A DNA stretch of 64,000 bases. It comes from Sediminibacter sp. Hel_I_10 (lineage in GTDB: Bacteria; Bacteroidota; Bacteroidia; Flavobacteriales; Flavobacteriaceae). Below, piece after piece: positions 42,905-51,341 of this stretch; position 1 is the stretch's first letter, and each line of letters starts with the position of its first letter. Location of the stretch: positions 1,798,001-1,862,000 of the forward strand of contig NZ_JHZX01000001.1 in NCBI RefSeq assembly GCF_000688335.1, written 5' to 3'. Position numbers and translations under genes: made by a program. The notes under the pieces are model-generated. The model was given only the letters and a program-made list of their open reading frames with translations, had not been told where the DNA came from and did not search any database.

Positions 42905-43714
42905 CTAATTAAGTACTTTGGTGTTGTAAAATTCGGTGTATTGATCTGCAAAATCATCAATAGGTAGGTATTCAAGAACAGGTTGCTCTATAGCATTTAA
43001 ATGATCTTCCAATTCTTTAGGAAGCTCAGCAGAACCCTTAATTATGGCATCAGAATTATTGATCGCCACTTTCATTAAATTATTATAGGTAGGATTCTCT
43101 AAGGGCTTGATGCTCTCCTCATCTAAATTATCAAATTGAATTTTCTTAATCATGTTCTTATCTAACGTGCCTTCGAAGCTTTGATTGTATACAGAAGTTA
43201 CAATTTTACTTTCTGTAAACAAAGGTTCGTTTTTATAGAACTCTTTTAGATAAAGCGGCAACAATGCTGCTAGCCATCCATTGACATGAATAATATCTGG
43301 TGCCCAATTCAACTTTTTAACTGTTTCTATAACACCTTTTGCAAAGAAAATAGCGCGCTCATCATTATCGGCAAAAAGTTTACCATCCTCATCGGTAAGG
43401 GTCGCTTTTCTTTTGAAATATTCTTCATTATCAATAAAATACACTTGGATTCTTTCCTTCGGAATAGAGGCGACTTTGATGATCAAAGGCATATCTAAAT
43501 CATTAATCACCAAATTAATACCCGAGAGGCGAATAACCTCATGAAGCTGATGTCTTCGCTCATTGATATTTCCGTAGCGAGGCATAAATATTCGTATTTG
43601 TCCGCCTTGTTTGTTCACCATCTTTGGAGCCTCAAAAGACATGGAAGAGATTTCAGTCTCTGGCAAATAGGGTACAACTTCTGACGACACATACAATATT
43701 CTCTTATCTTTCAT
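42905..43714 (-). CDS. Glycogen/starch synthase-like protein, N-terminal half only
   Basis: A 269-residue protein matching only the N-terminal Rossmann half of GT5 glycogen synthases: MKDKRILYVSSEVVPYLPETE, GGQIRIFMPRYGNINERRHQLHEV, and VKKLNWAPDIIHVNGWLAALLPLYLKEFY. Full-length enzymes have about 480 residues; the C-terminal half that holds the sugar-nucleotide site is missing, and the usual N-terminal KxGGL motif is replaced by a stretch reading EISSMSFEAP. It can therefore hardly be a normal synthase. It heads the operon with DUF4270 and glmS, with a -7 box at 43851-43844. Confidence 0.88.
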   Translation of the reverse strand: MKDKRILYVSSEVVPYLPETEISSMSFEAPKMVNKQGGQIRIFMPRYGNINERRHQLHEVIRLSGINLVINDLDMPLIIKVASIPKERIQVYFIDNEEYFKRKATLTDEDGKLFADNDERAIFFAKGVIETVKKLNWAPDIIHVNGWLAALLPLYLKEFYKNEPLFTESKIVTSVYNQSFEGTLDKNMIKKIQFDNLDEESIKPLENPTYNNLMKVAINNSDAIIKGSAELPKELEDHLNAIEQPVLEYLPIDDFADQYTEFYNTKVLN

Positions 43715-43843
43715 TATTTAAGGTTTATTCAAATTAGTAAACTTCCAAATCGGTCTAAAAAAACAAAATTGGCGTTTGAACCAATCCCTTTTATCGATTT
43801 ACGGTTTTATTCATTATCCCTTGAATTCGAGATAAAAAACATG

Positions 43844-43890
43844 CAAAATTACAAAATTTTATGCAGATTGCCAGTAAAATCTTAAGTTTG
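43844..43890. promoter_or_regulatory. Divergent promoters between the glycogen-synthase-like gene and panC
   Basis: Minus-strand TAATTTTG (43851-43844) faces the glycogen-synthase-like gene, with a leader of about 130 bases; plus-strand TAAGTTTG (43883-43890) faces panC, 25 bases before its ATG. Both match TAnnTTTG; neither has a clear -33 box. Confidence 0.5.
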
Positions 43891-43915
43891 CACGCTGTTA
43901 AACTTTTGTTAGTGC

Positions 43916-44767
43916 ATGATTGTATTTGATAATAAACGAGAGCTCACCACCTATTTGGACGAGCTAAAACGCAAGGGTTTAAGTCTTGGCTTTGTTCCCA
44001 CAATGGGTGCATTGCACGACGGACATTCTTCATTGATCTTAGAGGGGTTGCAAGACAATACCTATGTTGTAGTTAGCATTTTTGTGAATCCTACCCAGTT
44101 TAACAACAACGAAGATCTCGAGAAATATCCCAGAACTTTAGAAAAAGATGTTTCCCTATTACAAACTATTTCAGAGGATAGAATTATAGTTTACTCCCCA
44201 CGTGCATCTGATATTTATGGCGAAAAGATTGCTTCTGAACATTTTGATTTTGATGGACTCGAGCATGAAATGGAAGGTCGTTTTAGACCAGGACATTTTG
44301 ACGGGGTAGGTACAGTTGTTAAGCGTCTCTTTGAGATTGTTAAACCAGATAGGGCGTATTTTGGCAAAAAAGACTACCAACAATTAATGATTCTAAAAAA
44401 ACTAGTGAGCAAACACGACCTTGGAGTCAAGGTCATTGGCTGCGACATTTTTAGAGCAGATGATGGCTTAGCTATGAGTTCACGCAATGAGCGCCTGTCA
44501 AAAGCACAACGCGCTGCAGCACCATTTATATATAAAACCCTGAATGCTGCCAAAGCAAAGTTTGGCACAAATAGTGCTAAAGAGATAACAGATTGGATGC
44601 AAGAGCAATTTGAAAACCATGAATTACTCACCTTAGAGTATTTTTTAATTGCAGACGCAGAAACTCTTAAGACTATTAAACAAAAATCAACAAACAAGTC
44701 ATATCGCGCATTTATTGCCGTTTATGCCGGCGAGGTTAGACTTATAGATAACATCGCATTAAATTAA
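43916..44767 (+). CDS. panC: Pantothenate synthetase
   Basis: A 283-residue cytosolic enzyme that joins pantoate and beta-alanine using [20 protein letters not shown] carries the HIGH-like nucleotide motif, [15 protein letters not shown] and [12 protein letters not shown] (KMSKS-like) complete the active site, and [20 protein letters not shown] binds pantoate. Length is standard. panD follows after 13 bases, giving the usual pair. panB is not in the window. Confidence 0.96.
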   Translation: MIVFDNKRELTTYLDELKRKGLSLGFVPTMGALHDGHSSLILEGLQDNTYVVVSIFVNPTQFNNNEDLEKYPRTLEKDVSLLQTISEDRIIVYSPRASDIYGEKIASEHFDFDGLEHEMEGRFRPGHFDGVGTVVKRLFEIVKPDRAYFGKKDYQQLMILKKLVSKHDLGVKVIGCDIFRADDGLAMSSRNERLSKAQRAAAPFIYKTLNAAKAKFGTNSAKEITDWMQEQFENHELLTLEYFLIADAETLKTIKQKSTNKSYRAFIAVYAGEVRLIDNIALN

Positions 44768-44768
44768 T

Positions 44769-44776
44769 TATCTTTG
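44769..44776 (+). promoter_or_regulatory. Possible internal -7 element before panD
   Basis: TATCTTTG, exact match, 4 bases before the panD ATG at 44781. It could give a leaderless panD transcript in addition to the panC-panD message. Confidence 0.4.
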
Positions 44777-44780
44777 CTGT

Positions 44781-45131
44781 ATGCAGATTCAAGTCGTAAA
44801 ATCAAAAATTCACAGAGTAAAATGTACTGGCGCTGATCTTAATTATATAGGCAGCATTACCATTGATGAAGATCTAATGGAAGCCGCTAATATTATTCAA
44901 GGTGAAAAAGTACAAATAGTCAACAATAACAATGGTGAACGCCTAGAAACTTATTGTATTCCTGGTCCTCGTAAGAGTGGAGAAATCACTCTAAATGGTG
45001 CTGCAGCGCGAAAGGTAGCTGTTGGAGATATTCTCATTTTAATTACCTATGCCTTTATGGACTTGGAAGAGGCTAAGACTTTCAAACCTGCATTGGTCTT
45101 CCCAGAAGAATCTACAAATCTCCTAAACTAA
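44781..45131 (+). CDS. panD: Aspartate 1-decarboxylase
   Basis: A 116-residue pyruvoyl enzyme that makes beta-alanine from aspartate, the partner of PanC. The self-cleavage site Gly24-Ser25 lies in NYIGSITID, so Ser25 becomes the pyruvoyl group. KCTGADLNY before it and [24 protein letters not shown] after it are family standard. Length is normal. No PanM-type maturation factor is visible in the neighbourhood. Confidence 0.97.
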   Translation: MQIQVVKSKIHRVKCTGADLNYIGSITIDEDLMEAANIIQGEKVQIVNNNNGERLETYCIPGPRKSGEITLNGAAARKVAVGDILILITYAFMDLEEAKTFKPALVFPEESTNLLN

Positions 45132-45135
45132 CATC

Positions 45136-46089
45136 TTGGGAAATAAGCGCTCTAAACTCCTAAAAATAACGATTCCTTTATTATTGGGTGTTATTTTGGT
45201 TTGGTATTCACTTTCAAAAGTTTCCTTAAGCAATTTAATAGGGTATTTTAAAGACGCTGATTATAGCTATATAGCTTTAGGCTTGTTTTTTGGCCTACTA
45301 AGCCACCTTTCGAGAGCCTATCGTTGGAAATTCATGATAGAGCCTTTAGGGTACTCCCTACGCTTTCCTAATAGTGTGATGGCTGTATTTGCCACCTATT
45401 TGGTAAATTATACCATTCCCAGAGCTGGAGAAATTACACGAGCCACAATTTTAACCAATTATGAAGGTGTGCCTTTTGAAAAAGGGTTTGGTACTATCGT
45501 TTCTGAGCGCATGGCAGACATGTTGGTTTTACTGGGTATTATTGGTTTCACTCTTTTTTTGGAGTTTGATTTTATTTATCAGTTTTTTACAGGACGATTT
45601 AATACTCTTAATCTATTGATTGGTGTATTTGTGTTAATCATCATCACCTGCTTATTTTTGATATTTATTAGAAAAAGTCAATCGAAAATCGCCACAAAAC
45701 TTCGGGTACTTTTCAAAGGCCTGATGGAAGGCATGTTAAGTATATTTAAAATGAAGCACAAATGGGCTTTCATTTTTCACACGTTATTTATCTGGACAAT
45801 GTATGTAGCGATGTTTTACGTTACTACATTTGCACTTCCTGAAACTTCAAACTTACCATTGGCAGCTATTTTAATAGGTTTCATTTCAGCTAGTTTCAGT
45901 ATTGCCGCAACTAACGGAGGTATTGGTTCTTACCCTCTTGCGGTTTATGCCGCCTTTGCTCTATTTTATATTCCAGAAGATCCAAGTATTGCTATGGGGT
46001 GGATTCTCTGGTCTTCACAAACGGTAATGGTTATTATTCTTGGAGGACTATCTTTAATTTACCTACCCATTTATAATAGCATCAAATAA
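45136..46089 (+). CDS. Flippase-like integral membrane protein (LPG_synthase_TM/UPF0104)
   Basis: A 317-residue protein with about eight membrane helices. The signature SHLSRAYRWKFMIEPLGY, followed by the loop FATYLVNYTIPRAGEITRATILTNYEGVPFEKGFGTIVSERMADML, marks the lysylphosphatidylglycerol synthase transmembrane / AglD superfamily, thought to flip lipid-linked molecules. The soluble aminoacyl-transferase domain of MprF is absent. Translation starts at a TTG (45136) 4 bases after panD; I see no in-frame ATG at that end. Probably cotranscribed with panC-panD. Confidence 0.88.
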   Translation: MGNKRSKLLKITIPLLLGVILVWYSLSKVSLSNLIGYFKDADYSYIALGLFFGLLSHLSRAYRWKFMIEPLGYSLRFPNSVMAVFATYLVNYTIPRAGEITRATILTNYEGVPFEKGFGTIVSERMADMLVLLGIIGFTLFLEFDFIYQFFTGRFNTLNLLIGVFVLIIITCLFLIFIRKSQSKIATKLRVLFKGLMEGMLSIFKMKHKWAFIFHTLFIWTMYVAMFYVTTFALPETSNLPLAAILIGFISASFSIAATNGGIGSYPLAVYAAFALFYIPEDPSIAMGWILWSSQTVMVIILGGLSLIYLPIYNSIK

Positions 46090-46127
46090 TTTTTTAACTT
46101 GCCGTCATTAACTAAATGCCTACAGCC

Positions 46128-47264
46128 ATGAACAGGTTAATATGCCTCTTTGCCGCAATCCTTACGTCGAGCACATTTTATTCTCAAGTTATATATGAAA
46201 CAATAGAGTCTTCTAAACTAGGAGCATCTAGAGAGATAAAAATTCAATTGCCCCGCAATTATGATCCAGAGGGAGACATTCTTTACCCTTTAATCGTTGT
46301 TATGGATGGCGACTACATGTTTGAGCCTATAATAGGTAACGTTGATTACCATTCGTATTGGGGCGACATGCCAAAATCAATTGTGGTAGGAATCAATCAG
46401 AGCGAAACTAGAGATAGCGATCTTTCTTATAGTGGAGAGACGTATTTTCCTTCAGATGAAGGCGCCCTTTTCTTTGAATTTATAAGTATGGAGGTGATCC
46501 CTTATATGAACGAACGTTATCTGACCTCAAATTTCAGAATTGTAATAGGTCACGATCAAAGCGCCAATTTTTTAAACTACTATTTGTTTAAGGAAAAACC
46601 ACTCTTTCGTGGGTATATAGCTTTAAGCCCCGACTTATCGCCAGAAATGGCCAACCGTTTGTCTGAACGCTTATCATCTGTACCTGAAGACACATTTTAT
46701 TACTTGGCCACTGGAGATAATGATGTAGATCAATTAAAAGAAAGTATAACGGCACTTGATAATAATTTAAAAGGGATTGAGAATCCTAAACTTCACTACA
46801 GATTTGATAATTTTCAAGATGCAGACCACTACTCCTTAGTTGGACTTGGCATTCCGAAAGCTATTAATGAAATCTTCGGTTTATATAAGCCTATCAATAG
46901 ACAAGAATATAATGATAAGATCCTCACTTATGAAGGTAGTCCTTATGAATACCTTATGAAAAAATATGAAGACATTGAATTCTTCTATGGCTTTGAGAAA
47001 AAAGTGGTTGAAAATGATATTCGAGCCATATCTGCAGCCGCTCGAAAAAAAGGGGATTTAGACGCCATGAAAGACCTAGCTAGATTAGCTGACAAAGAAT
47101 ATTCTGATTCAATGATAAGCGCTTACTACAACGGTCTTTATTACGAAATGGATGGCAACATCAAGAAAGCCTTGCAAAAATATCAGTCTGGGCTTTTACT
47201 TCAAGAGTCAGAATTTATAAATAAAGACATGTTGCTGGATAAAATCTATGATCTTAAGGAGTAA
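46128..47264 (+). CDS. Secreted alpha/beta-hydrolase-fold protein with Asp at the nucleophile elbow
   Basis: A 378-residue exported protein of the esterase D-like family. I start at ATG 46128 (MNRLICLFAAILTSSTFYSQ, a good signal peptide) rather than ATG 46116. Fold markers: IKIQLPRNYDPEGDILYPLIVVMDGDYMFEP and PEMANRLSERL. At the nucleophile elbow, where esterases have GHSxGG, this protein reads IGHDQSANF: Asp143 replaces the Ser. His is kept in DADHYSLVGLGIPKAI. The C-terminal 100 residues are helical and TPR-like. An Asp nucleophile is used by epoxide hydrolases, so activity is possible but not shown. It is followed by a paralogue. Confidence 0.85.
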   Translation: MNRLICLFAAILTSSTFYSQVIYETIESSKLGASREIKIQLPRNYDPEGDILYPLIVVMDGDYMFEPIIGNVDYHSYWGDMPKSIVVGINQSETRDSDLSYSGETYFPSDEGALFFEFISMEVIPYMNERYLTSNFRIVIGHDQSANFLNYYLFKEKPLFRGYIALSPDLSPEMANRLSERLSSVPEDTFYYLATGDNDVDQLKESITALDNNLKGIENPKLHYRFDNFQDADHYSLVGLGIPKAINEIFGLYKPINRQEYNDKILTYEGSPYEYLMKKYEDIEFFYGFEKKVVENDIRAISAAARKKGDLDAMKDLARLADKEYSDSMISAYYNGLYYEMDGNIKKALQKYQSGLLLQESEFINKDMLLDKIYDLKE

Positions 47265-47319
47265 AACTTACGACTTTTTACATTTCGTCGAAAAAATTAG
47301 CATTTAAACTTACTTTTAT

Positions 47320-47327
47320 TATCTTTA
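47320..47327 (+). promoter_or_regulatory. Possible -7 element of the second hydrolase-fold gene
   Basis: TATCTTTA, one base from consensus, 27 bases before ATG 47355. Confidence 0.35.
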
Positions 47328-47354
47328 CAGTCCCAATTCTAAACCTACTTGAAA

Positions 47355-48530
47355 ATGAAAAAAGTACTACTTTTTGCATTCTCGCTTTTGGTCTGTGGCG
47401 CTGTAAGCTCTCAAATCAAACGTGAGCAATTCGAATCTCGAAAGCTTAACTCTACTCGCGAGTTAAAGATCAAACTTCCAGAAAACTATGATCCAGAATC
47501 AGAGTTAAAACATCCCGTTATTATTGTATTTGATGGCGAGTACCTTTTTGAACCGGTAGCAGGACAAGTGAGTTTCCAAACCCATTTTGATGAGATGCCT
47601 CAATCTATTGTGGTAGGCGTTGTTCAGGGTAAAGAGCGTTTTTATGACTCTTATTATGACGAAGTCACCGGGCTCCCCTTTGAGTCTGGTAAACGCTTTT
47701 ATGATTTTGTTGTTGAAGAGCTCATCCCTTACGTAGACGGAAAATACAACACTAGTAAATTTAAAGTGGCCGTTGGACACAATCTCATGGGTAATTTTAT
47801 AAATGCTTTTTTGATGGACGAGAAGCCTATTTTTCAAGCATATATCAATTTAAGTCCAGACTTTAAAGGCACAATGGGTCAAAATTTAGCCAAACGAATG
47901 AGCTTTTTAGAAAGTGATATTTTCTATTATATGGCAACTTCAGATGGCGATATTGAGCGAATTAATACTCAAATCCATGAGACAAACAATGCCATTAAGA
48001 GTTTAGATCAATTGCAATTGACCTACTACTTTGATGAACTTAAAGGAGATTCTCACTACACTTTGGTTACAGGTGCACTATCTAAAGCCATGGATAAAAT
48101 CTTTGAACTTTATAAGCCTTTAGATGATAAAGAAATTGAGGAGAAAATCATCCCCTATGATGGCACACTAGACAATTATATTACAGACAGGTACGAGCGT
48201 ATTGATGATCTCTTCGGAATATATAAACCAATTTCTGAATTAGAATTTGAAAAATTAATTGAAGTTGCCGAGCGTCGCGAAGACATGGAATCCATCTATA
48301 AAATTGGGAAGTTAGCAGATAAGCAAAACCCTAGTTCTTCATTTGGATCTTACTACATGGCACTTCATGCTGAAAAAATTGGTAAGACAAAACGTGCCAC
48401 AAAATATTACGAATCGGCACTTCTACTCAATGAAACCGATCATATCGATAAAGAATTTATCAAATCGAAATTAGAGGATTTAAAATTAGCTGTCGAAGAA
48501 CCTGAACTTGACGAAGATGAGGAAAACTAA
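47355..48530 (+). CDS. Secreted alpha/beta-hydrolase-fold protein with Asn at the nucleophile elbow
   Basis: A 391-residue paralogue of the preceding gene (IKLPENYDPESELKHPVIIVFDGEYLFEP aligns with its partner). Start at ATG 47355 (MKKVLLFAFSLLVCGAVSSQ, signal peptide) rather than at TTG 47349. The elbow reads VGHNLMGNF, so Asn143 stands in place of the catalytic Ser; the His is kept in KGDSHYTLVTGALSKAM. An Asn cannot act as a normal nucleophile, so this is probably a pseudo-enzyme or a binding protein. The C-terminal helical repeats (KIGKLADKQNPSSSFGSYYMALHAEKIG) and an acidic tail (ELDEDEEN) follow. Confidence 0.85.
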   Translation: MKKVLLFAFSLLVCGAVSSQIKREQFESRKLNSTRELKIKLPENYDPESELKHPVIIVFDGEYLFEPVAGQVSFQTHFDEMPQSIVVGVVQGKERFYDSYYDEVTGLPFESGKRFYDFVVEELIPYVDGKYNTSKFKVAVGHNLMGNFINAFLMDEKPIFQAYINLSPDFKGTMGQNLAKRMSFLESDIFYYMATSDGDIERINTQIHETNNAIKSLDQLQLTYYFDELKGDSHYTLVTGALSKAMDKIFELYKPLDDKEIEEKIIPYDGTLDNYITDRYERIDDLFGIYKPISELEFEKLIEVAERREDMESIYKIGKLADKQNPSSSFGSYYMALHAEKIGKTKRATKYYESALLLNETDHIDKEFIKSKLEDLKLAVEEPELDEDEEN

Positions 48531-48688
48531 ACGACATATATTAGCAACTGACTATTTTTTTGAGTGGGCTTATTTTAAATTGAAAGATTCATTATCTAAC
48601 GACCTAAGCTCAAAACTGATAGCCATTAAGTTACTTTCGGTCTTTGCATGGTTTAAGGAAGTCAATTAAAAATACTTTAATTTAGTCT

Positions 48689-48696
48689 TATCTTTG
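48689..48696 (+). promoter_or_regulatory. -7 promoter element of radA
   Basis: TATCTTTG, exact TAnnTTTG match, 32 bases before the ATG at 48729. Confidence 0.5.
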
Positions 48697-48728
48697 ATTT
48701 TAAGATTCCTTATTAAAAGGAAAACGAT

Positions 48729-50087
48729 ATGGCTAAATTAAAAACAACCTTTTTCTGTCAAAATTGTGGTGCTCAATATTCTAAATGGCAAGGTCAATGC
48801 TCGTCTTGCAAAGAATGGAACACCATTACAGAAGAACTCATTCAAAAACCTGAAAAAAGTGATTGGAAAGCGCCTACATCAGCCTCCAAACGCGTATCAA
48901 AATCATTGCTTATTAATGAAATTGATACGTCTCAAGATGCTAGATTAGACACGGCAGACCAAGAGTTTAATCGTGTTCTTGGTGGTGGTTTAGTCCCTGG
49001 CTCTTTAACATTGCTAGGCGGAGAACCGGGTATTGGGAAAAGTACACTGCTGCTTCAAATCTCATTGAAACTACCTTACAAAACCTTATATGTCTCAGGA
49101 GAGGAGAGTCAAAAACAAATCAAGATGCGTGCTGAACGTATCAATCCAAATAACAGCAACTGCTACATTTTAACCGAAACAAAAACCCAAAATATATTTA
49201 AGCAAATCGAGGCGCTTGAACCCGATATTGTGGTTATTGATTCTATCCAAACCTTACATAGCGATTATATAGAGTCTTCTAGCGGAAGCATCTCTCAAGT
49301 TAAAGAATGCACTACAGAACTTATTAAATTTGCAAAAGAAACCGCAACACCCGTTATACTCATTGGGCATATCACTAAAGACGGACATATTGCAGGCCCT
49401 AAAATTTTAGAGCACATGGTAGATACGGTCCTTCAATTTGAGGGAGATCGCAACCATGTCTTTAGAATACTTCGTGCCAATAAAAACCGTTTTGGATCTA
49501 CAAATGAGCTAGGCATCTACGAGATGCAAGGTTCTGGATTAAGAGAAGTTACAAACCCTTCAGAAGTATTAATATCACAAAAAGATGAAGAGCTATCAGG
49601 TAATGCCGTTGCTGCCACACTAGAAGGTATGAGACCCTTAATGATAGAAGTACAAGCATTAGTAAGCACAGCAGTTTATGGCACTCCCCAACGAAGTGCT
49701 ACTGGCTTTAACGCTAAGCGTCTTAACATGCTCCTTGCCGTTTTAGAAAAACGTGCAGGATTTCGTCTTGGTGCTAAAGATGTATTTCTAAATATTACGG
49801 GTGGTATTAGTGTAGATGATCCCGCTATAGATTTGGCAGTTGTGGCTGCTATATTATCTTCTAATGAAGATGAGGCTTTACAAAAAGACATCTGTTTTGC
49901 TGCAGAAGTCGGACTTTCTGGAGAGATTAGACCAGTGCAGCGGGTAGAACAACGAATTTTAGAAGCTGAGAAATTAGGATTTACAGCAATCTTTGTTTCT
50001 AAATACAGTAAAATAGCACTTAAAAACACGACCATAAAAATTCAGAAAATTTCAAAAATTGAAGATCTCGTATCTTTTATTGTTTAA
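48729..50087 (+). CDS. radA: DNA repair protein RadA (Sms)
   Basis: A 452-residue cytosolic ATPase. N-terminal C4 zinc finger (Cys10, 13, 24, 27 in CQNCGAQYSKWQGQCSSC); Walker A GGEPGIGKST (about 97-106); the RadA-specific KNRFG motif in ANKNRFGSTNELG (about 255); and a C-terminal Lon-like peptidase-fold domain (from about 290, with VFLNITGGISVDDPAIDLAVVAAI). RadA drives branch migration and processes recombination intermediates. Length and domains are complete. The next gene starts 11 bases downstream. Confidence 0.97.
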   Translation: MAKLKTTFFCQNCGAQYSKWQGQCSSCKEWNTITEELIQKPEKSDWKAPTSASKRVSKSLLINEIDTSQDARLDTADQEFNRVLGGGLVPGSLTLLGGEPGIGKSTLLLQISLKLPYKTLYVSGEESQKQIKMRAERINPNNSNCYILTETKTQNIFKQIEALEPDIVVIDSIQTLHSDYIESSSGSISQVKECTTELIKFAKETATPVILIGHITKDGHIAGPKILEHMVDTVLQFEGDRNHVFRILRANKNRFGSTNELGIYEMQGSGLREVTNPSEVLISQKDEELSGNAVAATLEGMRPLMIEVQALVSTAVYGTPQRSATGFNAKRLNMLLAVLEKRAGFRLGAKDVFLNITGGISVDDPAIDLAVVAAILSSNEDEALQKDICFAAEVGLSGEIRPVQRVEQRILEAEKLGFTAIFVSKYSKIALKNTTIKIQKISKIEDLVSFIV

Positions 50088-50098
50088 AACACCCTCAG

Positions 50099-50656
50099 AT
50101 GCACTCCAAAAAAATCTTTTTAATAACGATCCTTTTTGTCATTGTAACCGCTGCCTTTAGCCAAGAAAATGGATATACAGTATTCAAAACGGACGGTAGC
50201 CTCATTAAAGCTAAACGTATTTTTACTGTTTCACACGTGATTAGGATAACAACCCCTGACGACCAACTCATAAAACTGCCTTATGACCAATTAGACCGAA
50301 TTGAATACGATATCAAAACCAGAAAAAAAACAAGAAAGGTCATCAAAGAATTTGTAATGACTTCAAATAACAGAGGCATGTTAATGGAGCTCATTGTGTC
50401 TGGAAAATGTAACTCTTATACTTATATTGGCCCAGACGGCTCAGGGAATACCATCACTGATTATTACGTTAAAAAGAAAGGCGATCATAAAGCTACTCAA
50501 CTAGGAAGCAGAAACTTTATCAACTTAATAAACTTCAAACAACGCGCTTTAGAATATTTTGCAGATTGTCCAGCAGTCATCGAGAACATTAATAAAAAAT
50601 TCAAAAGGAAAAAAACTCACGAACTCGTGCAGTTTTACAATGCGCAATGTCAATAA
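50099..50656 (+). CDS. Exported protein of unknown function (related to that at 62686-63345)
   Basis: A 185-residue protein with signal peptide MHSKKIFLITILFVIVTAAFS. After it come GYTVFKTDGSLIKAKRIFTVSH, a strand-rich middle, DYYVKKKGDHKATQLGS, then a helical C-terminus with LEYFADCPAVIENINKKF and VQFYNAQC. The overall plan (DGS motif near the N-terminus, YYVKKKGD, a helical end with an acidic DCP/DNS-x-x-I-x-x-I-x-x-K-x-F pattern) recurs in the gene at 62686-63345, so the two look like one flavobacterial family. Function unknown; probably cotranscribed with radA. Confidence 0.7.
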   Translation: MHSKKIFLITILFVIVTAAFSQENGYTVFKTDGSLIKAKRIFTVSHVIRITTPDDQLIKLPYDQLDRIEYDIKTRKKTRKVIKEFVMTSNNRGMLMELIVSGKCNSYTYIGPDGSGNTITDYYVKKKGDHKATQLGSRNFINLINFKQRALEYFADCPAVIENINKKFKRKKTHELVQFYNAQCQ

Positions 50657-50676
50657 TCAAGGACCGTTCTTGATTA
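50654..50676 (+). terminator. Possible hairpin after the radA unit
   Basis: 8-bp stem TAATCAAG (50654-50661) with CTTGATTA (50669-50676), overlapping the stop codon; the following bases are only moderately T-rich. Confidence 0.35.
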
Positions 50677-50840
50677 AACTTATTCTGATAAAACTAGAAT
50701 TTTCATCAAATTATCCGCTTTATTTCTGCAAGACTCAAACGGTTAAGCGCGCGATTACTTAACCCTTTATTCTTTCAAATGATAATGCGAATAGGTCACT
50801 TATTTAACCTATTGCATCACTATTACCTCTCCTGATTAAC

Positions 50841-50848
50841 TACATTTG
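50841..50848 (+). promoter_or_regulatory. -7 promoter element of the lipocalin-ompA unit
   Basis: TACATTTG matches TAnnTTTG exactly, 17 bases before the ATG at 50866. Confidence 0.5.
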
Positions 50849-50865
50849 ATTTAAATAATCACATT

Positions 50866-51339
50866 ATGAAAAAACTCTTTGTACTACTTATAACAGCAAC
50901 GCTTATGGCTTGCGGGGCCTCAAAAACGGTTCGACAATCAGAAAAAGTTATTAAAGGCAATTGGTCGCTCAACACAGTTACGTATAGCAAAACAGGTGAA
51001 TACGACGTCACGTTATTAAATGATACGTCTAAAGAATGTTTCGAAAACAGTCAATGGCAATTTATCCCAAACAATAATACGGGATTGTACAGTATCATTG
51101 ATTCCAATTGCAATACGGGAGATCGCTACTTTAGCTTTACCATTCAAGAAGTTAATGAGGTTACCGGCTATTATGATTTCCTATTAAAACCAACTAATGA
51201 AAAAGGAAAATCTGAAACTAATGCAGGATTTCGACTAAGATTAACGGAGTTGTCTGAAAACACAATGCAATGGCAACAAACGGTAACCACAAATGGTCAA
51301 CCTTTTATTATTAATATGAATTTTACTAAATCTCAATAA
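50866..51339 (+). CDS. Lipocalin-like lipoprotein
   Basis: A 157-residue protein with signal peptide and lipobox (MKKLFVLLITATLMAC, Cys16). VIKGNWSLNTVTYSKTG at the start and alternating strands to the end (FRLRLTELSENTMQWQQTV) fit the lipocalin-like beta-barrel seen in many Bacteroidota lipoproteins. The usual opening GxW is present in KGNWSL. It probably binds a hydrophobic ligand or a partner protein at the outer membrane. The OmpA-family gene follows after 2 bases, a pairing common in Flavobacteriia. Confidence 0.85.
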   Translation: MKKLFVLLITATLMACGASKTVRQSEKVIKGNWSLNTVTYSKTGEYDVTLLNDTSKECFENSQWQFIPNNNTGLYSIIDSNCNTGDRYFSFTIQEVNEVTGYYDFLLKPTNEKGKSETNAGFRLRLTELSENTMQWQQTVTTNGQPFIINMNFTKSQ

Positions 51340-51341
51340 TT

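Noticed and set aside
47349-47351. TTG as start of the second hydrolase-fold gene
   Set aside because: ATG 47355 two codons later begins a normal signal peptide.
47505-47837. A 110-codon minus-strand open frame in the second hydrolase-fold gene
   Set aside because: Antisense to a coding frame with a close paralogue next to it; no promoter.
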